Assembly: GCF_021441885.1 (NCBI RefSeq)
Contig: NZ_CP090438.1
Location: 2,232,001 to 2,296,000, forward strand
Origin: Vibrio maritimus
GTDB taxonomy: Bacteria; Pseudomonadota; Gammaproteobacteria; Enterobacterales; Vibrionaceae
Length of the DNA: 64,000 nt
Reading direction: 5' to 3'
Positions 25,970 to 33,399 of this stretch are shown one piece after another. The position numbers and the translations under genes were made by a program. Each line of letters opens with the position of its first letter. The first letter of the stretch is position 1. The notes beneath the pieces were generated by a model. The model worked only from the letters and a program-made list of their open reading frames with translations, was not told where the DNA came from and ran no database searches.

Positions 25970-25993
25970 ACAGCACTCACAAGTAGAACAACA

Positions 25994-26013
25994 AAGGGGG
26001 CAAGCGCCCCCAT
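25994..26013 (-). terminator. Hairpin after the first imelysin gene
   Basis: On the minus strand GGGGGC-GCTT-GCCCCCTTT lies between the imelysin and DUF1111 genes. With its short T run it probably acts as an attenuator inside the operon. Confidence 0.55.
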
Positions 26014-26034
26014 TTCAGTGATTAATTATTATGA

Positions 26035-27294
26035 TTAAAACTCGTGGTCAGCAGTGTCTGGGCTTAGGCTGTCAATGCCTACAATACCTGCTGCACGCTC
26101 GATTGACCCCGTTTGCGCGACTAGCGCAACGATAGTTTCATTAACGAGTTTGTTGCCTTGTGGGTTATTTGATGCAATCAGCTGATCAAAGTATTGATTA
26201 TCTTGCTCTGCAGAAGTGACAAGTTTACGAACTTGGGTACGCGCTATGTCGAACTGCTTTTGGATCTCTTTTGCCGCCGTCTTGTCTTTTTGCTCAACAA
26301 GATTGGCGATGCTTGGACCATCTACCAGTGTGCCATCTGCACGAACGTAGGTACCTGTGTATACGTTATAAATACCTTGCTCATTGTAATAGTGAGAATT
26401 GTGAGTGTTGTCAGAGAAACAATCGTGCTCATCCTCTGTAGAGTTCGCTTCAAGCGCGACTTTCATGCGCTCACCTGCCAGTTCGCCCAGCGATAGCGAC
26501 CCCATACCAAAGAGCATCTTGCGTAAGCCGTTATCTGCGTTATCAGCAAGAAGCTCCGCACGATAGTTACCTTTCTCTGACGCAGACCACTGCTTTTCCA
26601 TCCATTCCAGATCTTGAATTAACAGAGCTGAAGCCGCCTTTAGGTATTCTGCGCGACGCTCACAGTTGCCGTTAGTACAGCCTTCGCCAACGACGTAATC
26701 TGTATATGGACGTTCGCCTGCCCCTGCGTTAGTACCGTTAAGGTCTTGACCCCAAAGTAGGAATTCAATGGCATGATAGCCTGAAGCAACGTTGGCTTCT
26801 GAGCCACCAACTTCATTGAGATCGGCAATGGCTTGAGGTGTGATAGTAGACACGTCTAACGTCGTTGCGCCAATTTTTAAGGTTTCGTTCGCGACAATAT
26901 TTGCCTGAGCACCTTCGTTACCCAGTTCGTACTGATAATCAGCACTAACGTAATCGATCAAACCCTCATCAAGTGGCCAAGCGTTAAGTTGCCCCTCCCA
27001 ATCGTCAACGATGGCGTTACCGAATCGAAACACTTCTGTTTGCTGATAAGGAACACGCGACGCGAGCCAAGCTTGTTTCACATCCGCAAGCCCTTTCTCC
27101 GAAGGATTCGCTAAAAATGTGTTAATAGATGTGTCTAACTCTTGCGCCGTAATACGAGCGTCAGCAAATACTGCATGCGCAAGATCGGCGTAATGTTCAA
27201 CAACTTGGTCTTTAGTGACTGCAGAAAAAGCAGACGTAGATGTGATGAGAAATGAGGCGGCAATTGCACCCTTCACTGCGGTTGTTACATTCAT
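26035..27294 (-). CDS. Imelysin-family periplasmic iron-regulated protein (IrpA-like)
   Basis: 419 aa with signal peptide (cleaved near SAFS-A). Carries the imelysin signature G-x-H-x-x-E in ASGYHAIEFLLWGQDLNG, a putative metal site. Also DDWEGQLNAWPLDEGLIDYV and RMLFGMGSLSLGELAGERM-like family segments, and two short Cys pairs (GCTNGNCERR). First gene of the cluster and the one directly behind the Fur-box-like site. IrpA-type proteins are iron-regulated and thought to bind iron at the cell envelope; protease activity is not established for this protein. Confidence 0.93.
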   Translation of the reverse strand: MNVTTAVKGAIAASFLITSTSAFSAVTKDQVVEHYADLAHAVFADARITAQELDTSINTFLANPSEKGLADVKQAWLASRVPYQQTEVFRFGNAIVDDWEGQLNAWPLDEGLIDYVSADYQYELGNEGAQANIVANETLKIGATTLDVSTITPQAIADLNEVGGSEANVASGYHAIEFLLWGQDLNGTNAGAGERPYTDYVVGEGCTNGNCERRAEYLKAASALLIQDLEWMEKQWSASEKGNYRAELLADNADNGLRKMLFGMGSLSLGELAGERMKVALEANSTEDEHDCFSDNTHNSHYYNEQGIYNVYTGTYVRADGTLVDGPSIANLVEQKDKTAAKEIQKQFDIARTQVRKLVTSAEQDNQYFDQLIASNNPQGNKLVNETIVALVAQTGSIERAAGIVGIDSLSPDTADHEF

Positions 27295-27332
27295 GAAAGC
27301 ATCCTTGTTGAGCTTAATTCTTATTATTTAGT

Positions 27333-27351
27333 GCGAATTGTTATCATTAAC
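27333..27351 (-). promoter_or_regulatory. Fur-box-like site upstream of the imelysin cluster
   Basis: Read on the minus strand GTTAATGATAACAATTCGC matches 14 of 19 positions of GATAATGATAATCATTATC. It lies about 40 bases upstream of the imelysin start, where repression by Fur would be expected. Confidence 0.6.
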
Positions 27352-27402
27352 ACTATCAACCGCGATAATACCTAGTTACAATTTATTTTCAAGGACGAAT
27401 AC

Positions 27403-27430
27403 AAAAAAACCTCACAAATGTGAGGTTTTC
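27403..27430 (-). terminator. Terminator after ribA
   Basis: On the minus strand AAAACCTCACA-TTTG-TGAGGTTTTTTTG, a stem with a T run 25-50 bases after the ribA stop. Confidence 0.85.
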
Positions 27431-27454
27431 GTTTCAAAGAATTAACAGCCGGTA

Positions 27455-28102
27455 CTAGAGCTCTAAATGATGCTTTCCGTGAGAGACCTTTGCCTTCAGA
27501 TAATTCTCATTGCCGTCTTTGATATGGGCACTGGTATTAACGACATCTTCGATATTGATGCCGTGTTCGCGCAGTTCGCGGATCTTTTTCGGATTATTAG
27601 TCACTAATCGAATGGAATAAACGTCCAACGCCTGAAGCATCTGCGCCGCTTCTGTGAAGTCTCGCAGGTCATCGCCAAAACCGAGATGGTTGTTCGCTTC
27701 GTAGGTATTCATGCCTTCAGACTGAAGCTTGTAGGCATCAAGTTTGTTGTATAAACCAATACCACGACCTTCTTGGCGCAAGTAAAGAATGATTCCACCT
27801 TCGCGGCCCATTTTCTGAATGGTTTCCTCTAGCTGTTCCCCACAGTCACAACGCGACGAATGGAAAACATCCCCAGTTAGACATTCAGAATGCATTCTCA
27901 CTAATGGTAGTGCTTGGTTCTTATCTGCTGCCTTAAAGATGATAGCAACATGTTCTTTGTCGGTGTTCAAACCGCGAAAAGAGAGCATTTCCGCGTCGAT
28001 ATCACTTTTAGCACCGACTTTTAATTGTATTCTGGCACGTACTTCCGCCATCGTATTTCCTAATAGATTATCTGAGGCTATTAGTGAGCTTATCTCAGCC
28101 AT
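27455..28102 (-). CDS. ribA: GTP cyclohydrolase II
   Basis: First committed enzyme of riboflavin synthesis, converting GTP to diaminohydroxyribosylamino-pyrimidinone phosphate. The ATG ending at 28102 (GGAG nine bases upstream) gives 215 aa; the TTG five codons earlier overlaps that ribosome site. The Zn ligands are seen in HSECLTGDVFHSSRCDCG, the catalytic segment in LRQEGRGIGLYNKLDAY, and TNNPKKIRELREHGI closes the core. An N-terminal extension of about 20 residues precedes the RibA core. No FMN riboswitch was recognised upstream; this is a stand-alone copy, not part of a rib operon. Confidence 0.95.
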   Translation of the reverse strand: MAEISSLIASDNLLGNTMAEVRARIQLKVGAKSDIDAEMLSFRGLNTDKEHVAIIFKAADKNQALPLVRMHSECLTGDVFHSSRCDCGEQLEETIQKMGREGGIILYLRQEGRGIGLYNKLDAYKLQSEGMNTYEANNHLGFGDDLRDFTEAAQMLQALDVYSIRLVTNNPKKIRELREHGINIEDVVNTSAHIKDGNENYLKAKVSHGKHHLEL

Positions 28103-28209
28103 AGTCTGTTTCTCCAATATGGGAACTATGGGGGCTATTACTTAACTTTTCAACAATAAGATCACTGTGACAAATGTTATATTATAACATTTTGAATTGA
28201 AGTAAAACG

Positions 28210-28241
28210 AAAAAAGCCCCGAGCATGACACTCAGGGCTTT
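28210..28241 (-). terminator. Terminator of the short ORF upstream of ribA
   Basis: On the minus strand AAGCCCTGAGTGTCATGCTCGGGGCTTTTTTCG: stem AAGCCCTGAG/CTCGGGGCTT, T run, 25 bases beyond the short ORF stop. Confidence 0.8.
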
Positions 28242-28265
28242 GAAATTCTTATCTTTTCTAAACTG

Positions 28266-28439
28266 TTATGCTTGCTTTTGTTTCCAAACCGCAAGTTGTA
28301 CCCAAACGTTTTCAAGCTCAGCCAACTCTTCCTCAGTCAACAGAGACATGGTTTTTGATGTGCTCGAAGCACTCGCACCATTAGACGAACGCAGGTGTGC
28401 GTAAAAGTCTTTCTTTAACTGGCTGATCACTGCTTCCAC
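28266..28439 (-). CDS. Small hypothetical protein, 57 aa
   Basis: A GTG-started ORF with AAGGTGG seven bases ahead and its own terminator downstream. Sequence begins MEAVISQLKKDFYAHLRSSN, has a Ser/Ala-rich middle and ends in an amphipathic helix (LTEEELAELENVWVQLAVWK). No signal or membrane segment. The helical ending with two Trp might be a protein interaction helix. No family recognised. Confidence 0.6.
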   Translation of the reverse strand: MEAVISQLKKDFYAHLRSSNGASASSTSKTMSLLTEEELAELENVWVQLAVWKQKQA

Positions 28440-28666
28440 TGCTGTTCCACCTTACGTTTGAGTCGCTCCTTTAACTAGGCATCATACCATCCTGATCAGA
28501 TCGTACAGCTTTTCTCCCCAGCTATGGAACTGCCATCACAGTTTGGAGTGGTTTTTCTGCCAATTTTCTAAATTTTAACGCTCCTCGGACGATAGCGAAC
28601 TTTTTGTACTGAACTTTTTTTGGTCCTCTGTACAATATCAGCAAACTTACCAACGAAGTAAAAGCA

Positions 28667-29137
28667 ATGTTGAAAATCATAAGTAACCAAGACTTCGACA
28701 CGTTTTCTCAAAACGCAAAAGAAGCACCTCGTAAGCGCAGTCATCATAACTTACACGAGCAGTTAGATGCTGGTGTACAACGCTTATTCATCTCAACGGA
28801 ACCTGATACCTACATGCGCCCTCACCGCCACAGTGAAGAGCACAAATGGGAGTTGTTTTTGGTACTAAAAGGTCAGCTTGACCTATTAATTTTCGATGAT
28901 GAGGGCAACGTTACTCAACGCCACAGCCTATCACCAGATACGAACCGAGCGATTGAGATCCCACCGGGTACATGGCATGGCTATGCATGCATGGAATCAG
29001 GTACGGTCGGTCTAGAAATTAAAGAAGGGGCCTATATTCCAACGCCTCAAGAAGACTTTGCACCTTGGTCGCCAGCAGAAGGTGAAGACGGTGCCAATGA
29101 GTACCGAGATTGGATGCGCACGGCTCTTCCTGCATAA
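28667..29137 (+). CDS. WbuC-family cupin metalloprotein
   Basis: 156-aa single-domain cupin. Metal-site motif 1 is visible as YMRPHRHSEEHKWELFLVLKG (His, His, Glu) and motif 2 as IPPGTWHGYACME. WbuC-type cupins occur in O-antigen clusters and elsewhere; the precise reaction is unknown and nothing around this gene points to polysaccharide synthesis. Monocistronic, followed by dbpA after about 120 bases. Confidence 0.88.
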   Translation: MLKIISNQDFDTFSQNAKEAPRKRSHHNLHEQLDAGVQRLFISTEPDTYMRPHRHSEEHKWELFLVLKGQLDLLIFDDEGNVTQRHSLSPDTNRAIEIPPGTWHGYACMESGTVGLEIKEGAYIPTPQEDFAPWSPAEGEDGANEYRDWMRTALPA

Positions 29138-29256
29138 TCTACTCGTCTTATAAAGCCACTTTGCTGGCTAATGTCCTCAGTCAGTTATGTTTTTGCTGGT
29201 AACATCGACCATAATGTTGATAATACTCGCTCCCTAACGCTGACTGAGGATACCTC

Positions 29257-30639
29257 GTGACCACTCCGGCTTTTTCCACACTAAATCTACCGACTGAATT
29301 ATTGAGCACATTGGATAGCCTTGGCTATACCAATATGACGCCGATCCAAGCGGACTCTCTACCAAAAATCCTTGATGGTAAAGACATCATCGGTCAAGGC
29401 AAAACCGGTTCAGGTAAAACAGCGGCATTCTCACTCGGCTTACTCGCTAACCTCAACGTTAAGCGCTTTCGCGTTCAATCCTTGGTGCTCTGCCCAACTC
29501 GTGAACTTGCTGACCAAGTGGCCAAAGAGATCCGTACGCTAGCTCGTGGGATCCACAATATCAAGGTATTGACGCTTTGCGGTGGTATGCCAATGGGTCC
29601 TCAAATCGGTTCACTTGAGCACGGCGCACACATCCTCGTCGGTACTCCTGGTCGTATCTTGGACCATCTGGAGAAAGGTCGTATCAATCTTGAAGAACTG
29701 AACACCTTGGTGTTAGATGAAGCGGATCGCATGTTGGAAATGGGCTTTAAAGACGCGCTAGACGCTATCATTGGTGAAGCACCACGCGATCGCCAAACAC
29801 TGCTATTCAGTGCAACCTTCCCCGAGCAAATTCAAGCGATCGCATCAAGCGTGATGAAACAGCCAGAAGTGGTGAAAGTTGAGAGCAAGCACGATCACTC
29901 CAGTATCAAGCAGTTCTTCTATCAAACGGAAACGGTCGAAGAGCGCGATAACGCGTTAGAAAACCTTCTGCTGACACATCAACCTGAATCAGCGGTTGTA
30001 TTCTGTAACACCAAAAAAGAAGTACAAAACGTTGCCGATGAGTTACACCATCGCGGCTTTAGCGTCATTGATATCCACGGTGACCTTGAGCAACGTGACC
30101 GTGACCAAGCTTTAGTGCAGTTTGCTAATAAGAGCGTGTCTATCTTAGTTGCAACCGATGTTGCAGCGCGCGGTCTAGACGTCGATAACCTAGACGCGGT
30201 CTTCAACTACGAGCTATCTCGCGACCCAGAAGTTCATGTACACCGCATCGGGCGTACAGGTCGTGCTGGTAACAAGGGGCTGGCGTTTAGCTTCTATAGC
30301 GAGAAAGAGTTCTATCGCGTGGCACGCATTGACGAATATTTGGATATGCCTATCGAGCCAAGCATCTTACCACCAGCATCATCAAATCGTCCTTACCAAG
30401 CTAAGATGACAACAATTCAGATCCAAGGTGGTAAGAAACAGAAGCTTCGCCCTGGCGATATCCTAGGCGCGTTAACAGGTGATAAAACGCTATCGGGCAG
30501 TCAAATTGGCAAGATCAATATGTTCCCAATGAACGCTTATGTGGCGGTAGAGTCATCGATTGCCAAGAAAGCACTCGGCAAGATCACCAACGGTAAGATG
30601 AAGGGGCGTAACTTCCGCGCTCGTATTATTAAGGCCTAG
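29257..30639 (+). CDS. dbpA: ATP-dependent RNA helicase DbpA
   Basis: DEAD-box helicase for 50S ribosome assembly that recognises hairpin 92 of 23S rRNA. GTG start with GAGGA eight bases upstream; 460 aa. Motifs in order: Q motif (MTPIQADSLP), Walker A GQGKTGSGKT, Ia PTRELADQ, Ib TPGR, DEAD in VLDEADRM, SAT, then VATDVAARGLD and HRIGRTGRAG. The C-terminal DbpA RNA-binding domain (about 385-460) is intact (QGGKKQKLRPGDILGAL, GRNFRARII), which separates it from RhlE/SrmB. Confidence 0.96.
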   Translation: MTTPAFSTLNLPTELLSTLDSLGYTNMTPIQADSLPKILDGKDIIGQGKTGSGKTAAFSLGLLANLNVKRFRVQSLVLCPTRELADQVAKEIRTLARGIHNIKVLTLCGGMPMGPQIGSLEHGAHILVGTPGRILDHLEKGRINLEELNTLVLDEADRMLEMGFKDALDAIIGEAPRDRQTLLFSATFPEQIQAIASSVMKQPEVVKVESKHDHSSIKQFFYQTETVEERDNALENLLLTHQPESAVVFCNTKKEVQNVADELHHRGFSVIDIHGDLEQRDRDQALVQFANKSVSILVATDVAARGLDVDNLDAVFNYELSRDPEVHVHRIGRTGRAGNKGLAFSFYSEKEFYRVARIDEYLDMPIEPSILPPASSNRPYQAKMTTIQIQGGKKQKLRPGDILGALTGDKTLSGSQIGKINMFPMNAYVAVESSIAKKALGKITNGKMKGRNFRARIIKA

Positions 30640-30655
30640 CCTAAACGGTATGACC

Positions 30656-31219
30656 TTATAGAGACAGTGTGATGGATGAAAAGGGGCAACCTTGTTTGCA
30701 ACGTCCGCATCCATCGCACTGCTGCTCATTGACGACAGGCAAGCTGTCGTCCTCAAGTTGAATGGCATTTTGTGGACATGCTTCCTGGCATAGGTAGCAA
30801 TCGCCAAACAGTGCATTCTGACAGCTTGGCAAGAAGCTTGGCCGCAATCCATTATCAATGGTGCTGCCATGTAGAGCGCCTGTCGGGCAGCTTTTACTGC
30901 ACTCTCCGCACTGGCTGCAATACCCGTAATCCAGCGTTAGCTGCGCTAACTCACCTTCGATGGCAATAACTTGCTCAGGGCATGCCTTTTGACATTCCCC
31001 ACAACCATCACAGATTTGTTGAAACAGCACCTCTTCTATGGCTTTCGGAGGCCTTGGTACCAGTCGGACAATCTGCTCAGCACTTAACGTCGCGGTAAGC
31101 GAATCGCCAGACTCAGTGGGAGTACGAGTCGCGCCATTTGTCAGAGCACGAAACAAACCACGACGGCTGATCGTCTTGTGTTCCATATAGGCTTTTACGT
31201 ATTGCTCATCACGACTCAT
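30656..31219 (-). CDS. napF: NapF-type ferredoxin of the DMSO reductase operon
   Basis: Cytoplasmic iron-sulfur protein, 187 aa from the ATG ending at 31219 (AGGA six bases upstream); two further upstream ATGs overlap or precede the ribosome site. It has four cysteine clusters in 4Fe-4S style (CDGCGECQKACP, CSQCGECSKSCP, CYLCQEACP, CDGCGRCKQGCP) and an N-terminal TISRRGLFRAL segment typical of NapF. NapF proteins help insert iron-sulfur clusters into molybdoenzymes. Last gene of dmsABC-dmsD-napF, 22 bases after dmsD. Confidence 0.88.
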   Translation of the reverse strand: MSRDEQYVKAYMEHKTISRRGLFRALTNGATRTPTESGDSLTATLSAEQIVRLVPRPPKAIEEVLFQQICDGCGECQKACPEQVIAIEGELAQLTLDYGYCSQCGECSKSCPTGALHGSTIDNGLRPSFLPSCQNALFGDCYLCQEACPQNAIQLEDDSLPVVNEQQCDGCGRCKQGCPFSSITLSL

Positions 31220-31240
31220 CATCTTTCCTGTCATCTAGCG

Positions 31241-31849
31241 TTAGCGGTATAACTTCACAGCTTTCGGTGTTAGCTCTAATAGCTCTTGCACTGCCTCACA
31301 CCATTGAGAAACCAACGACGCAAGCTGTTGATAGCTTTTAGTCCTGGCATGTTCTTGTACCAACTCGAAGTAGCGATAGCACCAAGTGAGTAAGTGTTCG
31401 GCAAATAAGGCCTTCACGGTATCAATATCTTGTTGCTGCTCAATCAATTGACTCACCGCAAACAGCATCAAACCAATCTGGTCCTCAGGTTCTCGCATGC
31501 CTGTATCGAGCTCGATGTCGTGCTGGCGCAGGAACTGACGGTAAGCAACGGTGCTATCACCGAAGATCACCTCTTCCTTGTCGGTATACACGGAGCCCCA
31601 AGGCGGCGCTAACATGACTTCTCCACCCTCGAACAGCAGAAAAAAGTCTTGATTGAGCGAGTCAGGGAGTTCGGACTGAACGGTATTGCACCAAGCCTGA
31701 ATATCACTGTCGGCCAGCGCTACATCTTGCGACAACGCTTGGATCAAGGTTTGGTTGTTACTATCAGTCAGTGGAAAGTACAAAAGTGAGCCGAACACTT
31801 TTGCCATGGTTTGCAGGCTTTGAAGATCAATAACGTCTGATTGTGACAT
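31241..31849 (-). CDS. dmsD: TorD/DmsD-family molybdoenzyme chaperone
   Basis: Cytoplasmic redox-enzyme maturation protein, 202 aa, all-helical. It binds the twin-arginine signal of the catalytic subunit and prevents export until the Mo cofactor is in place. Family marks are LMLAPPWGSVYTDKEEVIFG, the E-P-x-D-x-I-G motif in EPEDQIGLMLFAVSQL, and LLTWCYRYFE. Its place behind dmsABC makes DmsA the natural client. Confidence 0.88.
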   Translation of the reverse strand: MSQSDVIDLQSLQTMAKVFGSLLYFPLTDSNNQTLIQALSQDVALADSDIQAWCNTVQSELPDSLNQDFFLLFEGGEVMLAPPWGSVYTDKEEVIFGDSTVAYRQFLRQHDIELDTGMREPEDQIGLMLFAVSQLIEQQQDIDTVKALFAEHLLTWCYRYFELVQEHARTKSYQQLASLVSQWCEAVQELLELTPKAVKLYR

Positions 31850-31896
31850 GAACTAAGATTACCAAGTTATTCTAAACAATAAAGTTGAGTGTAATA

Positions 31897-31921
31897 GAGG
31901 GCAGGCACAAACGCCTACCCT
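31897..31921 (-). terminator. Hairpin between dmsC and dmsD
   Basis: AGGGTAGGC-GTTTGT-GCCTGCCCT on the minus strand, without a T run; likely an RNA-stability or partial-termination element within the operon. Confidence 0.4.
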
Positions 31922-31930
31922 CCTCACTCA

Positions 31931-32773
31931 TTACATGCCAGCGGTCATGTGAAGACCGAAGAACACGCTGCGACCAATTAGCTCTGCAACCATAACCATC
32001 GCAAAACCGATCACCGCGATTGGCATTGAGCGTGATTCAGAGCGCATTGCCCAAACCCATGCAGCAATACCAGCAAACACCAGTACAAAGCGTAGGTTCT
32101 GAATTTCTGCCATGTTTGGCACAAGCTCAGCGGCTGATACGATTGCTGAATGAATGCTTGGTAGCGAACCCACCATGGAGATCGTCGTCATCACCAGCGC
32201 TAGGCCTGCAACAGATGCAACAATCGCCGTAATCTTACCAAGCCTAGGACACTCAAGTTTCGCACTACGCATCAAAATAAGTGACAGCATCACGCCACAC
32301 ACCACTGCCGTTAGTGCAAAAGATTGACCGGTAAACGGCGTATCCCAAGTTGGAACCGTGTCAATGATATACACATTGGTCATCGCGTACATAAACACTA
32401 CGCCAATTACCATTGCCGCCACTAGCAAGCCTTTGCGAATCGCTTCGCTGCCTTTGTCGATAACCGACAGCAACCAGTAGATACCACCCAAGCCAAAGAA
32501 CATTGAGCCAAAGAGGATCTCGCGTGATAACCACGAGGTACCCACTTGATTCAAAGCGTTAATAGCGCGCGTCGGGCTACCTAGGTGCATGGTTGAAGCC
32601 ATAAAGCCAAGTCCCATAAACACCCAGATAAAGAACATATTACGAGTGATGCCCGTTTTCACGTGCGCATCTGCTTTGCCAAACAGTGTGATTAGACCCA
32701 TCACGATAAACGCACCGACCGCAGTTTGTGCAAATACAGTGAAGAAAATCAAAGGCCATTCATGCCATCCCAT
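31931..32773 (-). CDS. dmsC: DMSO reductase membrane anchor subunit
   Basis: Inner-membrane menaquinol dehydrogenase and anchor of the DMSO reductase complex, 280 aa with eight predicted TM helices. WHEWPLIFFTVFAQTAVGAF matches the DmsC N-terminus, and GLGFMASTMHLGSPTRAINAL with the His in MHLG is a conserved quinone-site segment. It starts one base after the dmsB stop, so the two are translationally coupled. Confidence 0.94.
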   Translation of the reverse strand: MGWHEWPLIFFTVFAQTAVGAFIVMGLITLFGKADAHVKTGITRNMFFIWVFMGLGFMASTMHLGSPTRAINALNQVGTSWLSREILFGSMFFGLGGIYWLLSVIDKGSEAIRKGLLVAAMVIGVVFMYAMTNVYIIDTVPTWDTPFTGQSFALTAVVCGVMLSLILMRSAKLECPRLGKITAIVASVAGLALVMTTISMVGSLPSIHSAIVSAAELVPNMAEIQNLRFVLVFAGIAAWVWAMRSESRSMPIAVIGFAMVMVAELIGRSVFFGLHMTAGM

Positions 32774-32774
32774 C

Positions 32775-33389
32775 TTAGACCTCCTTAGGGTTTGCTAGGT
32801 GACCAGTCGTGTCATTAGTTGGACGCGCATGACGGTTTGGCTTGATCACAATATTAGGTTTCGTCAATGACGATGACGGAAGCGGTGCCACATCGGCGTT
32901 GGTACCGTACTTCGCGCGAAGCTCAGCAATTGGACCGAACTCCAGTGCACGCAATGGGCAAGAGCCAACACAGATAGGTTCAAACCCTTCTGCTACGCGC
33001 TCAAAGCAGCCGTCACATTTCGTCATATGGCCCTTTTCTTTGCTGTACTGCGGTGCGCCGTATGGGCACGCGTTAGCACAGTGTTTACAGCCGATACACA
33101 CCTTTTCATCGACGATAACGAAGCCGTCTTCGCGCTTATGCATTGCACCTGACGGACATACTTTCGCACACGCAGGCTCATCGCAGTGGTTACAGGCAAT
33201 AGAGGTGTAGTAAGCGAATACGTCCTGACGATAGGTACCATTCTCCTCTACCCAGTTGCCGCCAGCGTACTCGTACACGCGGCGAAAGCTGCGGTCGACA
33301 CCCAAATCTTTAAAGTCTTTGCAAGACAACTGGCAGGTTTTACAGCCAGTGCACTTACTCGAGTCGATATAAAAACCGTATTGTTTCAT
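32775..33389 (-). CDS. dmsB: DMSO reductase iron-sulfur subunit
   Basis: Electron-transfer subunit with four 4Fe-4S clusters, 204 aa. Cys groups are CTGCKTCQLSCKD, CNHCDEPACAKVCP, CIGCKHCANACPYGAP and CDGCFERVAEGFEPICVGSCP. It passes electrons from DmsC to DmsA on the periplasmic side and is exported in complex with DmsA. Length equals E. coli DmsB. Confidence 0.95.
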   Translation of the reverse strand: MKQYGFYIDSSKCTGCKTCQLSCKDFKDLGVDRSFRRVYEYAGGNWVEENGTYRQDVFAYYTSIACNHCDEPACAKVCPSGAMHKREDGFVIVDEKVCIGCKHCANACPYGAPQYSKEKGHMTKCDGCFERVAEGFEPICVGSCPLRALEFGPIAELRAKYGTNADVAPLPSSSLTKPNIVIKPNRHARPTNDTTGHLANPKEV

Positions 33390-33399
33390 GAGTTAGTCC

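Noticed and set aside
28118..28265. FMN riboswitch before ribA
   Set aside because: The sequence lacks the conserved RFN element blocks; only ordinary AT-rich sequence and a terminator are seen.
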